Positions 17,120 through 26,461 of a stretch of DNA of 64,000 nt are shown one piece after another; the first letter of the stretch is position 1; each line of letters opens with the position of its first letter. Location of the stretch: assembly GCF_000312445.1 (NCBI RefSeq), contig NZ_HE997182.1, forward strand, positions 594,841 through 658,840, given 5' to 3'. The notes below the pieces were generated by a model. It saw only the letters and a list, made by a program, of their open reading frames with translations, did not search any database and was not told where the DNA came from. Both the position numbers and the translations under genes were made by a program. The stretch is from Phocaeicola abscessus CCUG 55929. Its GTDB lineage: Bacteria; Bacteroidota; Bacteroidia; Bacteroidales; Bacteroidaceae.

Positions 17120-18106
17120 ATGGATTTCAGAACACCGGCGGAATTGCCGCTGAAGCAGATGGAAATACGCCATTCCGACAAGATGATGTTATGGGGGTCT
17201 TGCTTTGTCGAGGAGATAGGACATCGATTGACGGCATACAAATTCCCGATAACCGTCAACCCTTTCGGCGTTTTATATAATCCGTGGTCCATGGCCGAGG
17301 CGATGAACGTGTTGCTCGCCGGCAGGCAGTACAGATCGGATGAGCTGTTTTACTCGAACGGGTTGTGGAACAGCTGGATGCATCATTCTTCTTTCTCCTC
17401 GACTGATCGGGCTGCGTGTTTGGCACAGATCAACCGCCGCCTTCAGGATGCTTTCTCGGTCTTGCCGCAAATCGATGTGCTGCTCTGTACTTTCGGGTCT
17501 GCCTGGGTGTACGAACTGAAGGAGAGCGGACGCGTGGTAGGCAATTGTCACAAGCAACCCGATGTTCTTTTCCGTCGCAGGTTATTGGAGGTCGATGAAA
17601 TTGTTCGGCGTATGGTCTCCGTCATCGACGGGATGAGGGCATTGAACCCGAAGATTCGCATTCTTTTTACCGTCAGTCCTGTTCGCCACGGTAGAGACGG
17701 GATGCACGGCAATCAAGTGGGCAAGGCGACCTTGTTGTTAGCTGTAGACAAGATGCAAAAGCAAAGGGAGGACTGTTATTATTTCCCCTCTTACGAGATT
17801 ATGATGGACGAGTTGAGAGATTATCGCTTCTATGCCGACGATATGTTGCATCCTTCGTCTTTGGCGATAGATTATATTTGGGATTGTTTCCAAAGATGTT
17901 ATTTCTCTGCGTCTACCCTTGGAGTAATGCGCCAATGGCAAGAAATTGCAAAGCGATTGAATCATCAACCTTTTCATTCGCACACAGCGGCGTATCGTCG
18001 GTTTGTAAACGAGACAGTACTAAAATTAAATCGATTCGGGGAGAACTTTCCTTATGTCGATCTGAAAAAAGAAATAGAACAATGTCGAATTCAATTGAAA
18101 GTATAG
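17120..18106 (+). CDS. GSCFA-domain protein
   Basis: A 328-residue protein beginning MDFRTPAELPLKQMEIRHSD. The family-naming motif appears as WGSCFVEEIG, followed by NPFGVLYNP. VSPVRHGRDG and ADDMLHPSS follow at the positions expected for an SGNH-like hydrolase fold, with Ser in GSCF and Asp/His near the C-terminus. The biochemical role of the family is not established. The start at 17120 is chosen over an open-frame ATG at 17090, which overlaps the -7 element. Its end overlaps murF-alr by 25 bases, so the two are coupled, which hints at a cell-envelope role. Confidence 0.85.
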   Translation: MDFRTPAELPLKQMEIRHSDKMMLWGSCFVEEIGHRLTAYKFPITVNPFGVLYNPWSMAEAMNVLLAGRQYRSDELFYSNGLWNSWMHHSSFSSTDRAACLAQINRRLQDAFSVLPQIDVLLCTFGSAWVYELKESGRVVGNCHKQPDVLFRRRLLEVDEIVRRMVSVIDGMRALNPKIRILFTVSPVRHGRDGMHGNQVGKATLLLAVDKMQKQREDCYYFPSYEIMMDELRDYRFYADDMLHPSSLAIDYIWDCFQRCYFSASTLGVMRQWQEIAKRLNHQPFHSHTAAYRRFVNETVLKLNRFGENFPYVDLKKEIEQCRIQLKV

Positions 18107-20547
18107 CCAAAGCTATCGGAGCTCGCCGAACAGGAACCTGTGAAACGCGTATAGATTGGCTATTAACCGATAGCCGCTCTTTGGGCTTTCCGGAGGAAAC
18201 GCTTTTTTTCGCCCTGAAGACGAAAAGGAACGACGGACATAAGTATATTCCCGAGCTGTACGAGCGAGGCGTCCGGAATTTTGTCGTCGCCGATTTGCCG
18301 ATCGATCTGGAACGCTACGCCGATGCCAATTTCTTGCAGGTAAGGGATCCGTTGAAAGCGTTGCAGCAATTGGCGAGAGAGCATCGCAAGCAATTTCAGG
18401 TTCCTGTCATCGGAGTAACGGGGAGCAACGGCAAAACGATCGTCAAAGAATGGATTTATCAGTTGCTGAGTCCGGATAAGGTCGTTACCCGCTCGCCGAG
18501 GAGTTATAATTCCCAGATCGGTGTTCCTTTGTCGGTCTGGCTGATGAACGAACAGACCCAAGTCGGGGTTTTCGAAGCCGGTATCTCCGAAATGGGGGAG
18601 ATGGAATCCCTGCGCAGCATTATTCTTCCCACAATTGGTATATTGACGAATATCGGCGGAGCGCATCAGGAGAATTTCTTTTCCCTTCAGGACAAGTGCA
18701 TGGAAAAACTATCCTTGTTCAAGGATTGTGACGTGCTGATCTACGATGCGGACGACGAGCTGATCAGTTCTTGCGTGCAGCGATCGTTGTTCTCCGTGCG
18801 CGAGATCGCTTGGTCGAAGGTCGATACGGAATGTCCTTTGTTTATCGAGGCCATAGAGAAAGGAGTCAAGCATACGACTGTAAAATACCGGTATTTGAAT
18901 CTGCCGAGCGAATATGCTATTCCGTTTATCGATGACGCTTCTATCGAGAACTCCCTGCACTGTTTAGCGGTAGCCTTGTATTTGATGATTCCTCCGTCGA
19001 AGATTGCGGAACGGATGAGCCGGATAGAACCGATAGCCATGCGGCTGGAGGTGAAGGAAGGGAAGAACGATTGCATCTTGATCAACGACAGCTACAACTC
19101 GGACTTGGCCTCTTTGGATATTGCGCTGGATTTCATGCAGCGACGTTCGGAAGGGGAAGGAAAGAAACGAACCTTGATCCTTTCGGATATGCTGGAAACC
19201 GGCCAAAGCAGCAGAATGCTCTATCGGCAAGTGGCTGAATTGGCCCGAAATCGCGGTGTGAACAAGCTCATCGGCGTCGGGGAAGAGATTCGCTCGGCGA
19301 TGAACATGTTCAATGCGGAGAAATATTTTTTTCAGACGACGGAGAAGCTGCAGGAATCGACCGTTTTGCAACGCCTACGCGACGAAATTATATTGATCAA
19401 GGGAGCGCGGAGCTTTCATTTCGAAGATATTTCCGACCTCTTGGAGTTGAAAGTGCACGAGACGATCTTGGAAGTCAACCTGAGCGCATTGGTCGATAAC
19501 CTGAACTACTATCGCAACAAGTTGAAGCCGGGAACGAAGATGGTCTGCATGGTGAAAGCTTCGGCCTACGGCGCAGGCTCCTACGAAGTGGCGAAGACGT
19601 TGCAGGATCATCGGGTGGATTATCTGGCTGTAGCGGTGGCCGACGAAGGCAGTGCCTTGCGCAAGGCCGGCATTACGGCATCGATCCTGATCATGAATCC
19701 GGAGATGACCGCCTTCAAGACGATGTTCGATTATAAATTAGAGCCGGAAATCTATAGCTTTTACATATTGAACGCATTGATCAGGGCAGCCGAGAAAGAA
19801 GGCGTAACGAATTTCCCTATTCATATCAAGATCAATACCGGGATGAACCGGTTGGGCTTCGAACCGACGGAAATGCCTCAGCTGATAGAACGGTTGAAGC
19901 GCCAGGCGGCGGTCATTCCCCGCTCTGTCTTCTCGCATCTGGCAGGCAGCGATTCTGCGCAGTTCGACTCGTTCACCGTCCGTCAGATAAGTCTCTTCGA
20001 ACAGGTGTCGGAGGAGTTGCAAGCGGCTTTCTCGCATAAGATTCTCCGGCACATTCTGAATACGGCCGGCATCGAACGGTACGGTCATGCCCAGTTCGAT
20101 ATGGTGCGTTTGGGATTGGGCCTTTACGGGGTCGATCCGTTTACGAACAACATGTTGCGTAACGTCAGCACGTTGAAGACGACCATCCTCCAGATTCGTC
20201 GCGTGAAAAAGGAAGATACGGTGGGCTACAGCCGAAAAGGACGATTGGAACGCGACTCCCGTATCGCAGCGATCCCCATAGGGTATGCAGACGGCCTGGA
20301 CCGCCATTTAGGCAACGGAAATGCCTATTGCTTGGTCAACGGTAAGAAAGCGCCCTACGTAGGTAATATCTGTATGGACGTAGCGATGATCGATGTTACG
20401 GACATCGATTGCAAGGAAGGCGACAGCGTCATTATCTTCGGCGACGACTTGCCCGTGACCGCATTATCTGCTACGTTGGGCACTATTCCGTATGAGGTTC
20501 TTACCAGCGTTTCCGACCGGGTAAAGCGGGTATACTATCAGGATTGA
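18082..20547 (+). CDS. murF: MurF-Alr fusion: UDP-MurNAc-tripeptide-D-Ala-D-Ala ligase / alanine racemase
   Basis: An 821-residue bifunctional peptidoglycan enzyme. Residues 1 to about 450 are MurF, with the ATP loop GSNGKT at 114-119, SYNSQIGVPLSVW and the central INDSYNSD motif; it adds D-Ala-D-Ala to the UDP-MurNAc-tripeptide. Residues about 455-821 are a fold-type III PLP racemase that makes D-Ala, with the PLP lysine at K492 (MVKASAYGAG) and a catalytic Tyr in VGYSRKG at about 716. The fusion is typical of Bacteroidetes. The true start is the ATG at 18082; the frame is open far upstream but inside the GSCFA gene. The loop ends GKTI, where most ligases have GKTT. Confidence 0.95.
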   Translation: MSNSIESIAKAIGARRTGTCETRIDWLLTDSRSLGFPEETLFFALKTKRNDGHKYIPELYERGVRNFVVADLPIDLERYADANFLQVRDPLKALQQLAREHRKQFQVPVIGVTGSNGKTIVKEWIYQLLSPDKVVTRSPRSYNSQIGVPLSVWLMNEQTQVGVFEAGISEMGEMESLRSIILPTIGILTNIGGAHQENFFSLQDKCMEKLSLFKDCDVLIYDADDELISSCVQRSLFSVREIAWSKVDTECPLFIEAIEKGVKHTTVKYRYLNLPSEYAIPFIDDASIENSLHCLAVALYLMIPPSKIAERMSRIEPIAMRLEVKEGKNDCILINDSYNSDLASLDIALDFMQRRSEGEGKKRTLILSDMLETGQSSRMLYRQVAELARNRGVNKLIGVGEEIRSAMNMFNAEKYFFQTTEKLQESTVLQRLRDEIILIKGARSFHFEDISDLLELKVHETILEVNLSALVDNLNYYRNKLKPGTKMVCMVKASAYGAGSYEVAKTLQDHRVDYLAVAVADEGSALRKAGITASILIMNPEMTAFKTMFDYKLEPEIYSFYILNALIRAAEKEGVTNFPIHIKINTGMNRLGFEPTEMPQLIERLKRQAAVIPRSVFSHLAGSDSAQFDSFTVRQISLFEQVSEELQAAFSHKILRHILNTAGIERYGHAQFDMVRLGLGLYGVDPFTNNMLRNVSTLKTTILQIRRVKKEDTVGYSRKGRLERDSRIAAIPIGYADGLDRHLGNGNAYCLVNGKKAPYVGNICMDVAMIDVTDIDCKEGDSVIIFGDDLPVTALSATLGTIPYEVLTSVSDRVKRVYYQD

Positions 20548-20560
20548 GGAGGAGAGAGGA

Positions 20561-23533
20561 GTGGATAAGAGTCGACCGCCCACCGTTCGTCGCATTCGGG
20601 TGAAGTTCATCACGGCGGATAAGGATTATTTGTATGTGCTTCCCGCAGCTTCTCCCGTGAAGGAAGTCATGAAAGTGAAATATCATCTGCGCGGACTGAA
20701 TGAAGAGTTCGACGAAACGGTCGGGCGACTGTGGCGGGATGCCCAACTCAACCTGTTGAATGTGGCCGTGAATGCGGAGGAAGAATACCTCCCTGCGTTT
20801 ATCGTCCTCGAGCCGGATTATCTGTTGGACATCAGTTCGCTGGCCGAGTGTTTCAAGGAATACGGCAGTCATCCGGTCAACTACCTGTTAAACCGCCTGG
20901 ATCCGATCGATAACACCCGCCCGCTGTTGCTCGGGAATATCGCCAACCTGTTTTTGGACGAATGGATTTACGCGGGGAAGGATGCGCCCGATTTCCCGTC
21001 TTGCATGAAGAAAGCTTTTCGGAGGTATCCTATCGAATTGGCCGCCTGCGAGGAACTCTTGGACGAGTTGAAGGAGAAAGATTTTGCCAGAGACTGTCTG
21101 ATGCATTTCGAACATATTCGTCAGACGGTGGAGAAAACTTTTCGGCAGCCGGGTTACGAATTGAATAAAGCCGATGCGGTATTGGAACCCTCGTACATCT
21201 GCGAACCCTTGGGCATTCAGGGACGCCTCGACTATATGCAGCGGGATATGAGCAGTTTTATCGAAATGAAGTCGGGACGGGCGGACGAGCGGACCCTCCG
21301 GGGCGAGATCCTCCCCAAGGAGAACAACCGGGCTCAGATATTGCTGTACCTGGCGGTGTTGGAGTTCAGCATGAATCGCGACCATCGCCTCACTCATCCT
21401 TACCTGCTCTATACGCGCTATCCGTTATTGTATTCGGCAAGGGCCTCGTGGGAGCAGGTCAAACGCATCATCAATCTGCGGAATCTGATCGTAGCCGGGG
21501 AGTATGAAACGCAAGCGCATAACGATATCGCTTTTACGGCGCAACTGCTGAACCGTATCGATCCCCCGACACTCAATGTGCGCCGCCTGACCGGACGTTT
21601 CTGGGAGCATTATCTCAAGCCGGGCATCGGCCAGTTCGGCACGCACCTGGCGGCTTTGTCCGAGGTGGAAAAGCGTTACTTTTATACGCTCTATAATTTC
21701 ATTACCAAGGAACTTTATCTCAGCAAGGCGGGCAGCGTGGATTGCTACGGCAGGACGGGGGCTTCGGCCTGGTGGCTCAGTTCGTTGGACGAGAAGAGAG
21801 AGGCGGGCGAGATCCTCTACGGCTTGAAACTGATCGAGAATCGCGCTTCGGAGGAACAGACCCCTTCCGTCACCTTATCCCTCCCGCAATACGAGGAGCT
21901 CTTCCTGCCTAACTTCCGCGGCGGAGATGCGGTGGTGCTGTACGAGCGCAACAGCGATGCCGATCAGGTGACGAATAAGCTGATTTTCAAAGGAAGCGTC
22001 GTCGAGATCACGGATGCGATGCTGCGCATCCGGCTTCGTTCTACGCAGCGCAATCCGTCGGTGTTCGCTACGGACAGCTGTTACGCCGTGGAGCACGATG
22101 CGATGGATACGGCTTATCGGAGCATGTATGCGGGACTTTCCGCCTTTCTCACGGCCAATCGGGAACGGCGCGACTTGTTGCTCGGTCGGCGACCGCCTCG
22201 CTTCGACGACCGGTATCGGGAAGCGATCGATCGGACGGGCGACGTGTTCGAGCGAATGGCGTTGAAAGTTGAAGCCGCCGAAGACCTCTTTTTGCTGGTA
22301 GGACCTCCGGGAACGGGCAAGACCTCGAGAGCGCTCCGGCAGATGGTTGCGCACGGATATCAGGACGAGCGGCGGCAGATGCTCTTGATGGCCTATACCA
22401 ATCGGGCGGTCGATGAGATCTGTCAGGCCATTTCGGGTATCTCTCCCGCGGTGGATTATATCCGGGTGGGGACGACGCTGGCTTGCGACGAACGGTATCG
22501 GGAGCGTCTGTTGACGAACGTGTTGGACGCTTGCACCACTCGCCGCGAAGTGGTGGAGCGGATTCGCCGCTGCCGCGTGTTCGTGGGTACTCTCGCTTCG
22601 ATCGCCATGCGCCCGGAACTGTTCACTTTGAAGCGGTTCGATGTCGCCATCGTCGACGAGGCTACGCAAATTCTCGAGCCGCAATTGTTGGGCGTGTTGA
22701 CCGCTCGCTTTACCGACGGGAGGGACGCCGTCGGCAAATTCGTACTGATAGGCGATCCGAAACAGTTGCCCGCCGTAGTACTTCAATCGGCCGAAGACTC
22801 GGAAGTGCGGGATGAGCTGTTGCAGAATGCATCCTTGTACAACGTAAGAGATTCTCTCTTCGAACGCCTGTATCGTCATCTCCGTTCGACGGGCGATTCG
22901 AGAGCTGTCGATATGCTATGCCGGCAGGGAAGGATGCATCCGGAAGTAGCCCGTTTCCCCAACGAAGCGTTCTACGCCGGCAAGCTGGAATCGGTAGGCC
23001 TGCCTCATCAGCGGGAAGCCGTAACACACCCCGTACAGTTCATTCCCTCGGAAATCGATGCGTCGAGCGCTTCGGGAAAGACCAATCGACATGAAGCCCG
23101 GATAGTCGCCAGACTGGCCAGGCAGATTTATCTCTCGGAGGGAGAACGCTTCGAGCCGACACGCACCTTAGGCGTCATTACGCCTTATCGCAGTCAGATC
23201 GCATTGATCCGGAAAGAGCTCCACGCTTTGCGCATCCCTTCGTTGAACAGAATTTCCGTGGATACCGTAGAGCGTTATCAAGGCAGCGAGCGGGAAGTGA
23301 TCATCTACTCTTTCAGCGTGAACGAAGCGGCACAGCTCCAATGGTTGCCCAACGTGGTAGAAGACGACGGCGTGTCGATCGATCGCAAGTTGAATGTGGC
23401 ATTGACCAGGGCCCGGAGACGGATGTACATCATCGGTGTCCCTGCCATCCTCAGGCAGAATGCGATTTATGCCCGGCTCATCGACGCTGTTCCGCACGCC
23501 ACGGCGGCAGAGAGCTTTCTTCCCCTTGCTTGA
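20561..23533 (+). CDS. Dna2-like protein: Cas4/RecB-type nuclease fused to SF1 helicase
   Basis: 990 residues, GTG start 13 bases after the murF-alr stop, preceded by a strong purine run (GGAGGAGAGAGGA). A PD-(D/E)XK nuclease lies at about 200-275: GRLD at 221-224, EMKSG with E235 and K237, and Q259 in RAQILLYLAVL. A linker and OB-like region follow. The superfamily 1 helicase has GPPGTGKT at 581-588, VDEAT with D699 and E700, GDPKQLPAV, RMHPEVARFP, VERYQGSE and ALTRARRRM. This is the Dna2/UPF1 architecture. The four Cys that hold the iron-sulfur cluster in Dna2, AddB and Cas4 nucleases are not evident. A role in repair or replication-intermediate processing is inferred. Confidence 0.85.
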   Translation: MDKSRPPTVRRIRVKFITADKDYLYVLPAASPVKEVMKVKYHLRGLNEEFDETVGRLWRDAQLNLLNVAVNAEEEYLPAFIVLEPDYLLDISSLAECFKEYGSHPVNYLLNRLDPIDNTRPLLLGNIANLFLDEWIYAGKDAPDFPSCMKKAFRRYPIELAACEELLDELKEKDFARDCLMHFEHIRQTVEKTFRQPGYELNKADAVLEPSYICEPLGIQGRLDYMQRDMSSFIEMKSGRADERTLRGEILPKENNRAQILLYLAVLEFSMNRDHRLTHPYLLYTRYPLLYSARASWEQVKRIINLRNLIVAGEYETQAHNDIAFTAQLLNRIDPPTLNVRRLTGRFWEHYLKPGIGQFGTHLAALSEVEKRYFYTLYNFITKELYLSKAGSVDCYGRTGASAWWLSSLDEKREAGEILYGLKLIENRASEEQTPSVTLSLPQYEELFLPNFRGGDAVVLYERNSDADQVTNKLIFKGSVVEITDAMLRIRLRSTQRNPSVFATDSCYAVEHDAMDTAYRSMYAGLSAFLTANRERRDLLLGRRPPRFDDRYREAIDRTGDVFERMALKVEAAEDLFLLVGPPGTGKTSRALRQMVAHGYQDERRQMLLMAYTNRAVDEICQAISGISPAVDYIRVGTTLACDERYRERLLTNVLDACTTRREVVERIRRCRVFVGTLASIAMRPELFTLKRFDVAIVDEATQILEPQLLGVLTARFTDGRDAVGKFVLIGDPKQLPAVVLQSAEDSEVRDELLQNASLYNVRDSLFERLYRHLRSTGDSRAVDMLCRQGRMHPEVARFPNEAFYAGKLESVGLPHQREAVTHPVQFIPSEIDASSASGKTNRHEARIVARLARQIYLSEGERFEPTRTLGVITPYRSQIALIRKELHALRIPSLNRISVDTVERYQGSEREVIIYSFSVNEAAQLQWLPNVVEDDGVSIDRKLNVALTRARRRMYIIGVPAILRQNAIYARLIDAVPHATAAESFLPLA

Positions 23534-23563
23534 CGTCCGCTGAATGCTCCGCTGAGCGGTCCC

Positions 23564-23800
23564 GGCTGCCGGGGCATCGAAACAGAGTCTCCGCCGGGAG
23601 CACTTGGCTGCCGGGGCATCGAAACAGAGTCTCCGCCGGGAGCACTTGGCTGCCGGGCGGTCGAAACAGAGTCTCCGCCGGGAGCACTTGGCTGCCGGGG
23701 CATCGAAACAGAGTCTCCGCCGGGAGCACTTGGCTGCCGGGACATCGAAAAAGAGTCTCCGCCGGAAGCACTTGGCTGCCGGGGCATCGAAAAAGAATTG
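23564..23800. repeat. Tandem repeat array B: 42-bp units
   Basis: Five full units start at 23564, 23606, 23648, 23690 and 23732, with a partial sixth from 23774. The unit is GGCTGCCGGGGCATCGAAAC, then AGAGTCTCCGCCGGGAGCAC, then TT. Differences are few (for example GGGCGGTCG in unit 3 and GAAAAAG in unit 5). The array fills the gap between the convergent helicase and phosphotransferase genes. Because 42 is a multiple of three, several frames stay open on both strands, but no start signal or signal peptide suggests translation. Confidence 0.9.
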
Positions 23801-23822
23801 CCGACAGGCTGCAAACGGCGTA

Positions 23823-24905
23823 TTATCGAATGCTTTCGATATACGCTTTCATGGCGGGCACGGCTTTTACAGCCTCCCGAAAGAGTTGATATTGCGCCTT
23901 CGTGCGCACGAGGTTATGTGTCTCGTATCTGATCTGGTAGTACGTATCACCGTTGATGTAATCGGCCAGAAAACGTACGGCTTGCATATACGGAAATAGG
24001 GTGGCCGCATAGGGCAGGTTATCGATCTCGATGGGGGTGAGGAATGATTTAGCCGATTCGAGATACCCTTTGGCGAATGCGCGGAAGATTTCCATATCGA
24101 AGCGGATCTTCGTCAGGTCGGGCTCGTCTTCCGGAGCGGGATTGGCTGCCGAGCGCAGGAAATCACCGAAGTCGGAGAATACGAAGCTCGGCATGACGGT
24201 GTCCAGGTCGATGACGCAGAGCACTTCGTCGGTTTCCTCGTCGAAAAGCATGTTGCTGACCTTGGTATCGCAGTGGCAGATTCGTTTGGGCAGCAGTCCC
24301 TGTCGGTAGAGTTCCTCCGCCTTGCACATCTCTTTGGCGTCTTTCTCGATGTCGTCGACGATGGACCGTACTTCGTTCAGTCGTCCGACGGGGTTGGCGG
24401 TAACCGCTTCGCGCAATTGCCGCAGACGCAGCTCCATGTTGTGGAAATCGGGAATGGGTTCGCCTAATTTCTCGGGGACGTCGGCCAGCATCGATTCGAA
24501 TTCGCCGAATTTCAGTCCTACGAGGTAAGATGTCTCGGGAGTGACCGCATTCAACGTCTTCGAGTGCGGAATGAAAAGGCAGGCTCTCCAATACCCTTCG
24601 CCGTCGAAATAATAGATCTTCCCTTCGGTCGTAGGTAGGAAACGGAGCACCTTGCGGTCTATATCGGAGGTATGAGCGGCTTTCAGCTTATCGTAGACGT
24701 GCCGTGTCACCGTTTCGATGTTGTGCATCAGCAAATCGATGTTCCGGAACACTTGGTGGTTGATGCGCTGGAGGATATAATCGGGTGCTGCAGGATTTTC
24801 GGAAACCACTACGTAGGTCCGATTGATAAATCCGGAAGTCAACGGCTTGATTTCCGCTGTTTGGCCTATCTGTGGAAATTGTTTTATAATTGCTTCTAAT
24901 TCCAT
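23823..24905 (-). CDS. Phosphotransferase, APH / N-acetylhexosamine kinase-like
   Basis: A 360-residue protein-kinase-fold small-molecule kinase. SGFINRTYVV is the nucleotide-binding loop region and YILQRINHQVF carries a Gln-Arg typical of the N-acetylhexosamine 1-kinase group. The catalytic loop is HCDTKVSN (Asp and Asn of HxDxxxxN), and IDLDT gives the metal-binding Asp. The closest known type is NahK, which phosphorylates GalNAc or GlcNAc at C1 for salvage of host glycans, but other sugars or choline are possible. It has its own -7 element at 24942-24935 and is convergent with the helicase gene. Confidence 0.75.
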   Translation of the reverse strand: MELEAIIKQFPQIGQTAEIKPLTSGFINRTYVVVSENPAAPDYILQRINHQVFRNIDLLMHNIETVTRHVYDKLKAAHTSDIDRKVLRFLPTTEGKIYYFDGEGYWRACLFIPHSKTLNAVTPETSYLVGLKFGEFESMLADVPEKLGEPIPDFHNMELRLRQLREAVTANPVGRLNEVRSIVDDIEKDAKEMCKAEELYRQGLLPKRICHCDTKVSNMLFDEETDEVLCVIDLDTVMPSFVFSDFGDFLRSAANPAPEDEPDLTKIRFDMEIFRAFAKGYLESAKSFLTPIEIDNLPYAATLFPYMQAVRFLADYINGDTYYQIRYETHNLVRTKAQYQLFREAVKAVPAMKAYIESIR

Positions 24906-24934
24906 GGTATGTGTTTATAAATGATTATTTGCGG

Positions 24935-24942
24935 CAAAGATA
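24935..24942 (-). promoter_or_regulatory. -7 promoter element of the phosphotransferase gene
   Basis: TATCTTTG on the minus strand, predicting a transcript start near 24928 and a leader of about 23 bases before the ATG at 24905. Confidence 0.5.
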
Positions 24943-25044
24943 ATTCCTTTCTGCCAAACGGGGAAATTCTTTGCGAAAAAAGCACGATCCTTCGTCTTTG
25001 ATGACGGAAATCCGTAATTTTGCTTTGCGATAAAAGGATGACTC

Positions 25045-25365
25045 ATGATCAAGGATTATAAAATCGTTACGCTTTGCGGGAGCACCCGCTTTAAGGACGC
25101 GTTTCTGGAGGCTCAGAAGAACCTTTCTCTCCAGGGAAACATCGTTATCTCGGTCGGTCTGTTCGGGCATTCGGGCGACGAGGAGGTCTGGAAACCGGGA
25201 GTGAAGGAGATGTTGGACGAGATGCATCTGCGGAAGATCGATCTGGCCGACGAAATCTTTGTGATCAACGTCGGCGGTTATATCGGCGAAAGTACCCGGC
25301 GAGAGATCGCTTATGCCCGATCGACCGGCAAGCCCGTACGTTATTTAATGCCTGTCGAGGAATGA
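25045..25365 (+). CDS. Small Rossmann-like protein, nucleoside deoxyribosyltransferase-like
   Basis: A 106-residue soluble protein starting MIKDYKIVTLCGSTRFKDAF. The CGSTRF loop, the VGLFGHSG segment, and the DLADEIFVINVGGYIGEST and AYARSTGKPV motifs are those of a small family related to nucleoside 2-deoxyribosyltransferases, in which the last two contact the nucleotide. The biological substrate is unknown. A TAATTTTG -7-like element lies at 25015-25022. It is divergent from the phosphotransferase and followed by the DMT permease, which has its own promoter. Confidence 0.65.
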   Translation: MIKDYKIVTLCGSTRFKDAFLEAQKNLSLQGNIVISVGLFGHSGDEEVWKPGVKEMLDEMHLRKIDLADEIFVINVGGYIGESTRREIAYARSTGKPVRYLMPVEE

Positions 25366-25450
25366 TGCGGTCGTATCCTTCTTAAAGGCGTCGCATGAGC
25401 TTCGGAGGCGATTTTCTTCGAGGTAGACGGCAGGAAGGGCGAATAATCCC

Positions 25451-25458
25451 TATCTTTG
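25451..25458 (+). promoter_or_regulatory. -7 promoter element of the DMT permease gene
   Basis: TATCTTTG at 25451-25458 predicts transcription from about 25465. This excludes the upstream in-frame ATG at 25395 and supports the ATG at 25482. Confidence 0.55.
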
Positions 25459-25481
25459 CACCGTCTTTTAGTTATAACGAT

Positions 25482-26399
25482 ATGGAGAAACATAAAGCAG
25501 AGGGACATGCCGCTATTCTTTCGGCAAACGTCATTTTCGGGTTGGGAGTGCCGGTTACCAAGATCTTGTTGGATGAGTGGGTGACGCCCATGGGATATAT
25601 GGCCACGCGAAGTCTGTTCGCCGCCCTAATCTTCTGGACGATCCAGTGTTTCCTGCCCAAGGAGAAGGTCGCTTCCAAGGATTTGCTGATCATTCTCGCC
25701 GGCGGGCTGTTGGGCTTCGTCGTTTCTCAGACGTTGACGGCAGAAAGCTTGGTCTATACCAGTCCCGTTTACTTTTCGTTGATCGCCGCGTTGACTCCCG
25801 TGGCCGTGATGTTGTTGGCAGCCGTTTTTATCGGAGAGTCTATTACCGGGTTGAGCATTCTCGGCGTTGCGATGGGTATCGGAGGTGCTTTATTGATGAT
25901 TTTTGCAGGTAAATCGTCGACGAATGGCGGTTCCGACGATTTGTTGGGCATCAGCCTGGCCGTGCTCAGTTTGTTGACGTGGGCGATCTACCTGATTGCG
26001 ACGCGAAAGGTTTCGCAGAAGTACGGTCCGGTCACGCAGATGAAATGGGTGTTCCTCATCTCGGCTGTAGCGACGGTACCTTTCGCCATGCACGATTTTT
26101 CTTCCAATAAGTTATATACGTCGGCTTTCGGTTGGGACGGCGTGGTGGAGATGGCGTTCGTCGTACTCTTCGCCACGGTGCTCGGGTACTTCCTCATTCC
26201 TTTCGCGATGAAATATTTGCGTGCGACCACCGTCAGCATCTATACCAATCTCCAGCCGGTGGTAGCCTCGCTCGTTGCTATGGGCATCGGGCAAGACGCC
26301 ATGACTTGGGATAAGCCCGTTGCTGCCGTCCTGATTTTGCTCGGCGCTTATATCGTGACGACGCGTCCTCCGGCAACCAGCCGAAAGGAGCGAGAATGA
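25482..26399 (+). CDS. EamA / DMT-superfamily permease
   Basis: A 305-residue inner-membrane protein with about ten transmembrane helices in two EamA halves. The first starts HAAILSANVIFGLGVPVTKI and the second near SLAVLSLLTWAIYLIATRKV. The family includes exporters of amino acids and other metabolites; the substrate cannot be read from the sequence. The start MEKHKAEG is supported by the promoter at 25451-25458. It is convergent with the SusD gene at 26462. Confidence 0.85.
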   Translation: MEKHKAEGHAAILSANVIFGLGVPVTKILLDEWVTPMGYMATRSLFAALIFWTIQCFLPKEKVASKDLLIILAGGLLGFVVSQTLTAESLVYTSPVYFSLIAALTPVAVMLLAAVFIGESITGLSILGVAMGIGGALLMIFAGKSSTNGGSDDLLGISLAVLSLLTWAIYLIATRKVSQKYGPVTQMKWVFLISAVATVPFAMHDFSSNKLYTSAFGWDGVVEMAFVVLFATVLGYFLIPFAMKYLRATTVSIYTNLQPVVASLVAMGIGQDAMTWDKPVAAVLILLGAYIVTTRPPATSRKERE

Positions 26400-26461
26400 T
26401 ACCTCTTGAGGGTGGAGATGCATCTCTTTGCAGCGAGACACCTCTCCCCCTCTTCGGAGGG

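Noticed and set aside
23564-23800. Possible CRISPR array
   Set aside because: The units are near-identical over their full 42 bases, with no unique spacers, and no cas genes are present. The same holds for the arrays at 10894, 42914 and 54810.
23467-23889. Repeat-containing proteins in three frames through array B (for example PGSQVLPAETLFR repeats)
   Set aside because: A 42-bp period keeps frames open automatically on both strands. The frames overlap each other and neighbouring genes and have no signal peptide or credible start.
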